From JBLMZW01 sp050259035 (GTDB taxonomy: Bacteria; Bacillota; Syntrophomonadia; Syntrophomonadales; DTU052): 7,895 nucleotides of DNA. Both the position numbers and the translations under genes were made by a program. Below are positions 1 through 7,700 of the stretch, piece after piece (position 1 is the stretch's first letter; each line of letters starts with the position of its first letter). The DNA is taken from contig JBLMZW010000151.1 of the NCBI GenBank assembly GCA_050259035.1, positions 1 through 7,895 on the forward strand, in the 5' to 3' direction. The notes under the pieces are model-generated. The model did no database searches and was not told where the DNA came from. It saw only the letters and a list, made by a program, of their open reading frames with translations.

Positions 1-1748
1 TGACCATCTGCCAGCAGGTCACCGGTTCAGGGGGATGGCCCTTAACTGTGGTTATGACTCCCGAACGCAAACCGTTTCTGGTAGGGACTTATTTTCCCCG
101 GATTAGCCAATATGGGAGGCCCGGTTTAATAGAAACCCTGGAGACACTAGCCAGGCTATGGCGGGAAGACCGGGATGCCTTGCTGGATTACAGTGAAACC
201 ATGATTCAAAAATCCCGGAAGACTGGTTCCCCGATTCGGGAGGGAGAACTGGATTTTTCCATATTTCAATGGGCATATCACCTGCTGCGCCAGCGATTTG
301 ATAAAAACTATGGGGGGTTCGGCCATGCACCCAAGTTCCCTTCTCCCCACAATCTGATGTTTTTCCTGCGTTACGGGCGGCTGTTTAATGAGCCTTTTGC
401 GCTGGAGATGGTGAAGAAGACTCTAGACTGTATGGCCCAAGGGGGAATATACGATCATATCGGCTTTGGTTTTAGCCGTTATTCGACTGATAATCAGTGG
501 TTGGTGCCGCATTTTGAGAAGATGCTCTATGATAATGCTTTACTGGCCATGGCCTATATTGAAGCATACCAGGCTTTATCAGAAGAGCGTTTCGCTCGAG
601 TAGCCAGGGGGATATTTGATTATGTGCTGCGGGATATGACCTCCCCTGAAGGCGGGTTTTACTCCGCTGAAGACGCGGATTCTGAAGGAGTGGAAGGAAA
701 GTTCTATGTCTGGGCTCCCGATGAAATTGAGAAGGTTCTGGGTAGGGAGAAAGGGCAGGAGTTCTGCAAGGTCTATGGTATTACCGCCAAGGGTAACTTC
801 GAGGGCAAGAGCATACCTAACCTGATTAAGACTCCGGTTAACATAATCGAGGAAAAACAACTGGAACTAGAAGCGTCCCGTCAAAAGCTATTTAATTACC
901 GGGAAAAAAGGGTTCACCCTTATAAAGATGATAAAGTATTAACCGCATGGAATGGTTTAATGATTGCCGCCCTGGCGAAGGGATACCGAGTCCTGGGCAA
1001 CCGTGATCTGCTGGATGCGGCTGAGAAAGCCCTGGGTTTTATACTTTCAACTTTAAAACGTGAAGATGGAAGGCTTTTAGCCCGTTACCGGGATGGTGAA
1101 GCGGCTTTCCCTGCCTATGTTGATGATTACGCTTTTCTGGTTTGGGGCATAATCGAACTCTACGAGGCCACCTTCAAACCATCCTGCCTGCAGGAGGCTT
1201 TGAACCTGACCAGGAGTATGATGGATCTATTCTGGGATAATGAGAACGGCGGTCTGTTTTTCTACGGGGATGATGTGGAGGAGCAGATCATACGCCCAAA
1301 GGAGGTTTACGATGGTGCTATACCTTCCGGGAATTCAGTGGCTGCCATGAATCTTATCAGGTTGGGGAGAATCGCCGGAAGAGATGACCTGGAAGAGAAA
1401 GCCCGTCAATTGTTTAACGCCTTCGAGGAGGAAGTGAACGGCTACCCACCCGGATACCTGCATTTCTTATCAGCCCTGATGTTCGACATTCTGCCTGGCC
1501 GCCAGGTTGTCTTAGTAGGCAAAAAAGAAGAAGAGGGCATGGAAGAACTAATAAGCGTGGTAAACTCCCGCTTCCTGCCTAATACCATATTGATTCACCA
1601 TGAGGGAAACGGCAATGGGCAGGATAAGGACAAAGGGATCACCTATCACCGAGTGGATGGGAAAGCCACCGCTTATGTATGCCAGGATTTTACCTGCCAG
1701 GCTCCGGTAACTGAGCCGGCTCCCCTGCGCGGATTGTTAGGGGAATAG
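1..1748 (+). CDS. DUF255 / YyaL-family thioredoxin-like and alpha-toroid protein, 5' partial
   Basis: The frame is already open at position 3 and stops with TAG at 1746-1748, giving 581 visible residues. Its first residues (TICQQVTGSGGWPLTVV) match the conserved end of this family's thioredoxin-like domain. The GTG at 48 is therefore an internal valine, and about 100 N-terminal residues, including the family's CHWCH motif, lie before the window. Family hallmarks follow, numbered from the first visible residue: GTYFP near 25, YDHIGFGFSRYS at 150-161, WLVPHFEKMLYDNALL at 166-181, SAEDADSEG at 221-229, DDKVLTAWNGLM at 309-320, and the C-terminal CQDFTCQAPVTEP with C560 and C565. The C-terminal two thirds should form an alpha/alpha-toroid like N-acylglucosamine epimerases and six-hairpin glycosidases. 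The biochemical role of bacterial members (B. subtilis YyaL; related to mammalian SPATA20) is not settled; no signal peptide can be judged because the start is missing. One oddity is GFG where I recall family members usually having GGG after YDH(L/I). Family assignment is firm, function unknown. Confidence 0.93.
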   Translation, partial: TICQQVTGSGGWPLTVVMTPERKPFLVGTYFPRISQYGRPGLIETLETLARLWREDRDALLDYSETMIQKSRKTGSPIREGELDFSIFQWAYHLLRQRFDKNYGGFGHAPKFPSPHNLMFFLRYGRLFNEPFALEMVKKTLDCMAQGGIYDHIGFGFSRYSTDNQWLVPHFEKMLYDNALLAMAYIEAYQALSEERFARVARGIFDYVLRDMTSPEGGFYSAEDADSEGVEGKFYVWAPDEIEKVLGREKGQEFCKVYGITAKGNFEGKSIPNLIKTPVNIIEEKQLELEASRQKLFNYREKRVHPYKDDKVLTAWNGLMIAALAKGYRVLGNRDLLDAAEKALGFILSTLKREDGRLLARYRDGEAAFPAYVDDYAFLVWGIIELYEATFKPSCLQEALNLTRSMMDLFWDNENGGLFFYGDDVEEQIIRPKEVYDGAIPSGNSVAAMNLIRLGRIAGRDDLEEKARQLFNAFEEEVNGYPPGYLHFLSALMFDILPGRQVVLVGKKEEEGMEELISVVNSRFLPNTILIHHEGNGNGQDKDKGITYHRVDGKATAYVCQDFTCQAPVTEPAPLRGLLGE

Positions 1749-1750
1749 GG

Positions 1751-2629
1751 TTATAAGCCCCGCATGGCTTCGCTGCGCAGGAGCCTGGTATCCCGCTGCT
1801 CCAAAATATGATTTACCAGGGCCAACATTTCTCCTTTATCCTTTTGCAGGGTGCCTTTAACCGGCAAATAATTTGATGCGTGGCTGCCTACGAACTTCAA
1901 GTTGTCAATAGTGATGTTTTCGAACATGGTTTTCATTTCTTCCAGAGTCTCAAAGGGATCCAGAATTTCAAATGCGCCCTCCTTTACCCGGCGGTAGAGG
2001 ACGGTATTAGGAACCGGGGTCACGGTTAAAGCGGCCAGGTACTGGGGCTTCATGAGATTAATTATATCAGCGGTAGCTTTCGCGTGCTCCTCGGAAGCCG
2101 GTCCCTTCCCGGCCAATCCTAATAGGACCATAGCGGAGAGGTTGATACCGGCATTAACCAGGTTTTGTCCAGCCTCCAGCATTTCTGAGCGGGTAACCCC
2201 TTTATGAACTTCTGCCAGTAAACGATCACTGCCGGTTTCCACTCCCAGATAGGCTTTAGTTAAACCGGCGGCCCTTAGAGCCGTAAGTTCAGATATCCCT
2301 TTCTGCAGAGTGCTTTTGGGACCTACATAGCTTCCTACATGGCGAAGAGAAGGGAAGGCGGAACGAAGCTGTTCGAGAATTTCTAACAGGATATCAGTAT
2401 CGATGGCAATGGCATCACCATCGCAAAGAAAAACCTTTTCCAGATCACCAAAATGGTTTTTAGCCATCTGGATATCTTCTTTTATTTCCCCTATTGAACG
2501 GACTCGGTATTTTTTGTCTTTGTACATGCCGCAGAAGGTGCAGCCGTTATGAGAACAGCCGATGGTGCATTGCAGAAGATAACTGTTGGCCTCACTGAAG
2601 GGTCTAAAGATATTGCCTTCGTAGCGCAT
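1751..2629 (-). CDS. Radical SAM protein with a C-x4-C-x2-C cluster motif
   Basis: This 292-residue protein starts at ATG (complement of 2627-2629), with a strong GGGGAGG ribosome binding site 9 nt upstream, and ends with TAA. The 4Fe-4S/SAM signature is C25-SHNG-C30-TF-C33 (C-x4-C-x2-C), followed by GMYKDKKYRVR. A further cysteine, C21, lies just before it. Other radical SAM features are FLCDGDA at 67-73 (second strand of the barrel), GVETGSD at 129-135 (SAM contact), and a C-terminal SNYLPVKGTLQKDK segment at 252-265. It belongs to a group of ~290-residue radical SAM proteins often loosely annotated as HemN-like or coproporphyrinogen oxidase-like. I see no HemN C-terminal domain or B12 domain, so that functional name is not supported and the substrate is unknown. 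The protein should be cytoplasmic. It is transcribed alone, convergent with the DUF255 gene (2-bp gap) and divergent from the CoA-transferase gene. Confidence 0.92.
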   Translation of the reverse strand: MRYEGNIFRPFSEANSYLLQCTIGCSHNGCTFCGMYKDKKYRVRSIGEIKEDIQMAKNHFGDLEKVFLCDGDAIAIDTDILLEILEQLRSAFPSLRHVGSYVGPKSTLQKGISELTALRAAGLTKAYLGVETGSDRLLAEVHKGVTRSEMLEAGQNLVNAGINLSAMVLLGLAGKGPASEEHAKATADIINLMKPQYLAALTVTPVPNTVLYRRVKEGAFEILDPFETLEEMKTMFENITIDNLKFVGSHASNYLPVKGTLQKDKGEMLALVNHILEQRDTRLLRSEAMRGL

Positions 2630-2638
2630 TTATTGAAA

Positions 2639-2645
2639 CCTCCCC
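2639..2645 (-). promoter_or_regulatory. Ribosome binding site of the radical SAM gene
   Basis: Read on the minus strand this is GGGGAGG, 9 nt before the ATG. It is close to the ideal anti-16S complement and fixes the start at 2629. Confidence 0.8.
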
Positions 2646-2659
2646 AGAAAATTTAGACG

Positions 2660-2665
2660 ATTATA
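2660..2665 (-). promoter_or_regulatory. Possible -10 box for the radical SAM gene
   Basis: On the minus strand this reads TATAAT, about 30 nt before the ATG, which would give a leader of roughly 25 nt including the ribosome binding site. No convincing -35 hexamer lies 16-18 nt further upstream (the region reads AATCTTCG). The match lies in a low-complexity TA run, so it may be chance. Confidence 0.3.
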
Positions 2666-2799
2666 TATATAAGAGCATTGACGAAGATTATGGGATATAA
2701 TTTATCTGTGACCGGTGGAATTCCTGCACGAAAAATATAAATAGCCGATAAAAAAACCATGTTAGTGTGCCACAGACAGCAATAATATTTTCTTATGGG

Positions 2800-2828
2800 T
2801 TTACATAACGTGGGACAGGCTTTAGAAT
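2800..2828 (+). promoter_or_regulatory. Sigma-A-type promoter for the CoA-transferase gene
   Basis: TTTACA (2800-2805) is separated by exactly 17 nt from TAGAAT (2823-2828). Each hexamer is one mismatch from the TTGACA / TATAAT consensus. Predicted transcription start is near 2835, leaving a leader of about 74 nt before the GTG at 2909. It is the best plus-strand match in the intergenic region and may drive the CoA-transferase, ybaK-like and dnaE genes together. This is inferred from sequence only. Confidence 0.55.
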
Positions 2829-2891
2829 CGTCAGGCAGGCACTGGGGTTTTAGATATAAATGTATTGCAGGGGAAGTATCGTAAAAAAGAT

Positions 2892-2899
2892 GGGGGAGG
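2892..2899 (+). promoter_or_regulatory. Ribosome binding site deciding the GTG start of the CoA-transferase
   Basis: GGGGGAGG lies 9 nt before the GTG at 2909. The nearby ATG at 2890 is out of frame, so this site supports the non-ATG start. Confidence 0.8.
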
Positions 2900-2908
2900 T
2901 TCATTTAA

Positions 2909-4258
2909 GTGGGGGACATTTCGAAGTGGGAATACCAGCAAAAGTTGACGACACCAGATGAGGCAGTAAACATTATCAAATCGGGCGACATGATTCATTA
3001 CAGTGAACTGGCTATGTTTCCAGAGACTCTGGACGCAGCTCTGGCCCGGCGGGTTGATGAGTTAACCCGGATAAGGGTTCGCAGTACCTGTTATATGAGA
3101 AAGCCTCAGATCACAGCAGTCGACCCGGAGAGAAAACATTTTATAGTGGAAGATTATCATTTTAGTTCCTTGTCACGGCAGATGCAACAGGATGATGTAT
3201 GTAGTTATGTTCCCATGCTGTATCACCAGATGCCCCGAATAATCCGTAAGTTTGTTGATATTGATGTGGCTTTTGTGAAAACCGGTCCTATGGATTCAAA
3301 AGGGGTTTTTAACCTGGGGCTGGCCAATTCACTTACTCCGGCAGCTTTGAGCAAGACTAAAAAGATAATTGTTGAGGTTAATGATAAGGTTCCTACCTGC
3401 CTGGGAGGCGGACAGGAATCCATACATATATCACGGGTTCATGCGATTGTTGAAGGGGATAATACTCCTTTGATCGAGCTTCAGCCGGAACAGCCGACTG
3501 AAGCTGACCGCAAGATTGCGATGTATGTCTTAGAGGAGATAGATGACGGTTGCTGCCTGCAGTTTGGCATCGGCGGGCTTCCCAATCTGGTGGGTTCACT
3601 GCTGGCGAAAAGCGGTCTAAAGGATTTGGGACTGCATACCGAGATGTTAAACGATGCTTGTATGGACCTGTACCAGGCAGGCCGGGTGACCGGGGCCAAA
3701 AAGGGCGTCGATGTCTATAAGATGACCTATACTTTCGCCCTGGGAACCAATAAGCTATACAACTTCCTGGATAAGAACCCCCTGTGTGCCTGTTATCCGG
3801 TGAATTATACCAATGATCCTCGTATAATCGCCATGAATGATAAGGTCATCGCTATAAATAACGCCATTGAAGTGGATCTATTCAGCCAGGTCAGTTCGGA
3901 ATCGGTGGGAGCGCGACAGATTTCCGGAACCGGCGGCCAGTTAGATTTTATTCATGGAGCCTTTAATTCGCACGGGGGCAAAGGTTTGATCTGTCTGGCT
4001 TCAACTTATACTGATCATGAGGGCAAGATACGCTCCAGGATTCAACCGACTCTAAGCCCGGGCTCTATTGTTACGCTGCCGCGCAGCATCGTTTACTATG
4101 TAATCACCGAGTACGGAACGGCCATGCTAAAAGGAAAGTCAACCTGGGAGCGGGCCGAAGCCCTGATCAATATCGCGCATCCGGATTTCCGGGACGAGCT
4201 GGTTAAGTCAGCCGAACAAATGAAAATCTGGTTAAGAAGCAATAGAATTGTACCTTAG
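2909..4258 (+). CDS. Acetyl-CoA hydrolase/transferase family protein; likely butyryl-CoA:acetate or 4-hydroxybutyrate CoA-transferase
   Basis: This 449-residue cytoplasmic enzyme moves CoA between an acyl-CoA and a free carboxylate, typically butyryl-CoA and acetate or 4-hydroxybutyrate and acetyl-CoA, through a glutamyl-CoA thioester. Length and motifs fit clostridial AbfT/Cat2 and But enzymes (about 440-450 residues). The N-terminal half carries KLTTPDEAVNIIKSGD (12-27) and VEVNDKVPTCLGG (155-167). The C-terminal half has the CoA-binding LQFGIGGLPN (217-226), the predicted catalytic glutamate E245 within GLHTEML (corresponding to E238 of C. aminobutyricum AbfT), GTGGQLDF (340-347), and the But-like tail STWERAEALINIAHPDFRD followed by RSNR (442-445). 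Which acid is used cannot be read from sequence; butyrate is favoured by resemblance to But enzymes. Translation starts at GTG with a strong ribosome binding site, and a promoter candidate lies about 80 bp upstream. The next gene begins 35 nt after its TAG stop, without a visible terminator. Confidence 0.92.
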   Translation: MGDISKWEYQQKLTTPDEAVNIIKSGDMIHYSELAMFPETLDAALARRVDELTRIRVRSTCYMRKPQITAVDPERKHFIVEDYHFSSLSRQMQQDDVCSYVPMLYHQMPRIIRKFVDIDVAFVKTGPMDSKGVFNLGLANSLTPAALSKTKKIIVEVNDKVPTCLGGGQESIHISRVHAIVEGDNTPLIELQPEQPTEADRKIAMYVLEEIDDGCCLQFGIGGLPNLVGSLLAKSGLKDLGLHTEMLNDACMDLYQAGRVTGAKKGVDVYKMTYTFALGTNKLYNFLDKNPLCACYPVNYTNDPRIIAMNDKVIAINNAIEVDLFSQVSSESVGARQISGTGGQLDFIHGAFNSHGGKGLICLASTYTDHEGKIRSRIQPTLSPGSIVTLPRSIVYYVITEYGTAMLKGKSTWERAEALINIAHPDFRDELVKSAEQMKIWLRSNRIVP

Positions 4259-4293
4259 AGGATAATCACGTACCACGAGAGGAAGCATTTATT

Positions 4294-4758
4294 GTGTCAG
4301 CTATTAAGAAAGTTCAGGCCTATCTGGATAGCCTGGGGACCGGATTAAAAATTAAAGAGTTAAACACCGATACCAGTACTGCGGAATTAGCCGCCCAGGC
4401 CCTGGGCCTGGAAGTGGGGCAAATAGCCAAATCCCTGTTATTTCGGAGCAAGATCGGGTATTTTATGGTGGTCTCCGCCGGGGATGTGCGCATGGACCAA
4501 AAAAGGTTGAAAGAACTGATAGGGGGAAAAGCCAGAATGGCCAGCCCGGAAGAGGTACTAGAGATTACCGGTTATCCGGTGGGAGGGGTCTGCCCCTTTC
4601 TTATGCCTAACCCCATCCCCCTTTATTTAGATGACAGCCTGCTTCGCTATGATGTGGTTTATGCCGCCGCGGGAACCGCCAATTCAGCTCTGCCTATCGG
4701 GTATGAACAACTGATGCAGATTACCGGAGGCCAACCCTGCTCCGTCTCGGAGAGATAA
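4294..4758 (+). CDS. YbaK/EbsC-family aminoacyl-tRNA deacylase (YwhH-like)
   Basis: This 154-residue protein is a single YbaK domain. Family members hydrolyse mischarged tRNAs in trans, classically Cys-tRNA(Pro), clearing errors made by prolyl-tRNA synthetase in the cytoplasm. Visible hallmarks are GQIAKSLLF (42-50) with the conserved lysine at K46, the position of the functional lysine in H. influenzae YbaK; SAGDVRMDQKRL (61-72); the GYPVGGVCPF loop (93-102); and AAAGTANSALPI (124-135). It resembles B. subtilis YwhH more than E. coli YbaK, so the exact mischarged substrate is uncertain. Translation begins at GTG (4294), preceded by GAGAGGA about 10 nt upstream. The gene lies 35 nt after the CoA-transferase. 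Its TAA is separated from the dnaE ATG by a single base, which implies co-transcription and probably translational coupling with dnaE. Confidence 0.93.
   Translation: MSAIKKVQAYLDSLGTGLKIKELNTDTSTAELAAQALGLEVGQIAKSLLFRSKIGYFMVVSAGDVRMDQKRLKELIGGKARMASPEEVLEITGYPVGGVCPFLMPNPIPLYLDDSLLRYDVVYAAAGTANSALPIGYEQLMQITGGQPCSVSER
4749..4754 (+). promoter_or_regulatory. Ribosome binding site of dnaE inside the end of the ybaK-like gene
   Basis: GGAGAG, 5 nt before the dnaE ATG, overlaps the last codons (SER) of the upstream gene. A ribosome finishing that gene would uncover or directly use this site, which is consistent with translational coupling. Confidence 0.6.
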
Positions 4759-4759
4759 T

Positions 4760-7700
4760 ATGAATCCATTTGTCCATCTTCATGTCCACTCTGAATACAG
4801 CCTCCTGGATGGTGCCGTCCGGATCAAGGATTTAGTCCGGAAAGCGGCCGAACTGGAGATGCCAGCCGTGGCTCTTACCGACCACGGTGTCATGTATGGA
4901 GTGGTTGATTTTTATAAAGAGGCCCGCAAGGCCGGGATTAAGCCGATCATCGGGTTTGAGGCTTATGTGGCTCGAAGAAACCGGATGGATAGGGTTCCCG
5001 GGCTGGATGATGACCAGTTTCACATGGTTCTGCTGGCCGCCAATCAAAAGGGTTACCGCAATCTCATGCAGCTTTGCAGCCGAGCCTTCACCGAAGGCTT
5101 TTATTATAAGCCGAGGATTGATCGGGAACTTTTAGAGAAATATCACGAAGGTTTAATTGCTTTAAGTGGCTGCCTGGCGGGAGAGATTCAGGATTTACTC
5201 TTACATGGAAGAGCTGCGGAAGCCGATGCTACCGCCGGGTATTTTAAAGAACTTTTCGGGCCGGATAACTTTTTCCTGGAACTGCAGGATCACGGCATTC
5301 CGGAACAAATAATCATCAACCGGGAATTAGTGACACTGGGGCAAAGGGTGGGACTGCCCCTGGTTGCCACCAATGATGTTCACTACCTGGAGCATGGCGA
5401 CGCCTTCATCCAGGATGTGCTGCTCTGTATTCAGACCGCCAAATTGTTAAGCGATGAAAATCGTATGCGGTTTCCCAGCCCGGAATTCTATTTTAAGAGC
5501 CGGGCCGAGATGGAAAGCCTCTTTCGGGAAATCCCCATTGCTCTTGATAACACCGTGTCCATCGCGGAACGCTGCCAGGTCGAAATGGATTTCGGCCATT
5601 TTTACCTGCCGAACTTTGAACTGCCTCCGGGTGAAACCCCGGAAAGCTACCTGCGCTCCCTGGTATATCAAAAGATTGACCAAAAGGTTCCCGGTTATGG
5701 CGATGATGTCGTCAGCCGGGTCGACTATGAATTGGATGTTATCAACCGGATGGGTTTTGCCGGGTATTTTTTAATAGTTCAGGATCTGGTTAACTGGTCG
5801 CGCGGAAACGGTATCGCAGTGGGACCCGGCCGCGGCTCCGCCGCCGGAAGTATGGTTTCATATATCCTGGACATTACCACTATCAACCCCATGTCCTATA
5901 ATCTTCTTTTCGAGCGTTTCTTAAATCCCGAGCGGGTAAGCATGCCTGATATTGACGTGGACTTTTGTTTTGAAAAACGGGATCAGGTTATTGACTACAT
6001 CGTCAAAAAGTATGGCAGTGACCGGGTGGCCCAGATCATTACCTTCGGCACCATGGCAGCCCGGGGCGCGATCCGTGATGTAGGCCGGGTGTTGGACTAC
6101 TCCTATGCCGAGACGGATTCGATTGCCCGCCTAATTCCTTCTGAACTGGGGGTCTCCCTGGAACGCAGCCTGCAGATGGTTCCGGAGCTGGCGGATAGAT
6201 ATAACAACGATTATCAGGTTAAACGACTGATTGACACCGCCCGCAGCCTGGAAGGGATGCCGCGTCATTCCTCGATCCACGCCGCCGGGGTAGTTATCGG
6301 CCAGGACGAGTTGACCGGGCTCTTGCCGCTGCAGAAGATCGGGGACGGCCATGTGGTCACCCAGTTTACTAAGGAAACGGTTGAAGAAATCGGCCTTTTA
6401 AAAATGGATATATTGGGTCTAAGAACCCTGACGGTGATTCGGCGGACCCTGGAGATATTAGAGGAAACCCGTGGGATCAAATTGGACATTGACCGCCTGC
6501 CCTTGGACGACCAAAGGGCTTATGAACTGATATCCTCCGGTGATACGACCGGGGTGTTCCAGTTGGAAAGTGACGGGTTCAAACGGCTGCTAATCGAAAT
6601 GCAGCCCAGTAGGTTTGAGGATATAATTGCGCTTAACGCTCTTTACCGGCCCGGGCCCTTAGGGAGCGGTATGGTCGAGGATTTTATCAATCGCAAATAC
6701 GGCCGTCAGAAGATAGAATACGTGGCCCCGGGACTGGAACCAATTTTGGCCGAAACTTACGGGGTTATCCTGTATCAGGAACAGGTAATGCAGATAGCCA
6801 GCCAACTGGCTGGATTCAGTATGGGAGAGGCGGACGGCCTGCGCCGGGCGATGGGCAAAAAAAAGCCCAAGGAGATAATTGAGCAGCGCGACAAGTTCGT
6901 GCAGGGAGCAAGTAATAACAAGATCAAAGAGGATGTAGCTTCCTACCTGTTTGACCTCATGGTGAACTTCGCCGGTTATGGTTTTAACAAGAGCCACAGT
7001 GCGGCTTACGCCATGGTTACCTACCAGACCGCGTTTTTAAAGGCCCACTATCCGGTAGAGTATATGTGTGCCTTCTTGACCAGTGTTATTGATAACCAGG
7101 ATCGGGTGGTCTTCTATATAAAAGAATGCCGAAGACTGGGGATAGAAATCCTGCCCCCTGATATAAACGAGAGCCTGCACACGTTTACGGTCAGTATGGG
7201 TCGCATACGTTTCGGTCTGGGGGCGATTAAAAATGTTGGCGAAGCAGCCATCAGTTCTATTATTGCCGCCCGCAAGAAAGGGCCTTTCACCAGCCTATTC
7301 GATTTTTGCCAGCGGGTGGATCTGCGTCAGGTCAATAAACGGGTACTGGAGAATCTGATTCTGGCCGGGTGCTTCGATGGCCTAGAGGGTTCCCGGCGGG
7401 AAAACTTGGCCATCATGGATGAGTGCCTGGAATTGGCCACTCGGATGAGGGAAACCCAGGACAGCGGTCAGCTGTCCCTTTTCGGCGCGGAGGACAGAAT
7501 GCCGGATGAGCCGAAGCTTATCCCTTTGGGAGAGTTTCCGGCCCGGGAAAAACTGAAGCGGGAGAAGGAGGTTTTAGGTTTCTACGTCTCCCAGACCCCC
7601 CTGGAGGAGTATCGTGAGGTACTGCCTCTGGTGGCGGCGGACACCACGGCTGAGCTTACTCATATGGAGGATGGAAGTGCGGTCCGGATGGCAGGATTGG

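Larger units (their letters stand above)
2630..2908. other. Divergent intergenic region
   Basis: These 279 bp separate the divergently transcribed radical SAM and CoA-transferase genes. The region is AT-rich next to the radical SAM gene, with a perfect 12-bp alternating TA palindrome at 2661-2672 overlapping a minus-strand TATAAT (2660-2665). It contains a plus-strand promoter candidate (2800-2828) and a ribosome binding site at each end. Two short adjacent palindromes, ACCGGT (2711-2716) and GGAATTCC (2717-2724), sit near the middle without obvious dyad extension. I see no RNA gene, riboswitch-like fold or credible small ORF. The 83-codon minus-strand reading frame that crosses it has no ribosome binding site and no recognisable protein character. 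Confidence 0.7.

Noticed and set aside
48..50. GTG as the start of the DUF255-family gene
   Set aside because: The frame is open back to position 3 with family-conserved residues (TGSGGWPLT), and the family needs about 100 more N-terminal residues, so the real start is outside the window.
2678..2701. TTGACG ... TATAAT as a plus-strand promoter
   Set aside because: The hexamers are good but only 12 nt apart, too short for a sigma-A promoter, and would give a leader of about 200 nt. The TTTACA-N17-TAGAAT pair downstream is better.
2855..2860. TATAAA as an alternative -10 box for the CoA-transferase
   Set aside because: No -35-like hexamer is found 16-18 nt upstream (the region reads TCAGGCAG), and no extended -10 TG is present.
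2811..2870. Sigma-54 (-24/-12) promoter upstream of the CoA-transferase
   Set aside because: GG and GC dinucleotides occur (for example TTGCA at 2865-2869), but none has the required GG-N10-GC spacing.
2653..2904. 83-codon minus-strand reading frame in the intergenic region
   Set aside because: It has no ribosome binding site, begins inside the ribosome-binding region of the CoA-transferase gene, has a biased low-complexity composition, and overlaps the promoter candidates of both neighbours.
4887..5774. Plus-strand reading frames of 82 and 106 codons inside dnaE (4887-5135, 5454-5774)
   Set aside because: They lie in another frame of a gene whose true frame gives unmistakable DnaE protein; no ribosome binding sites or protein features support them.
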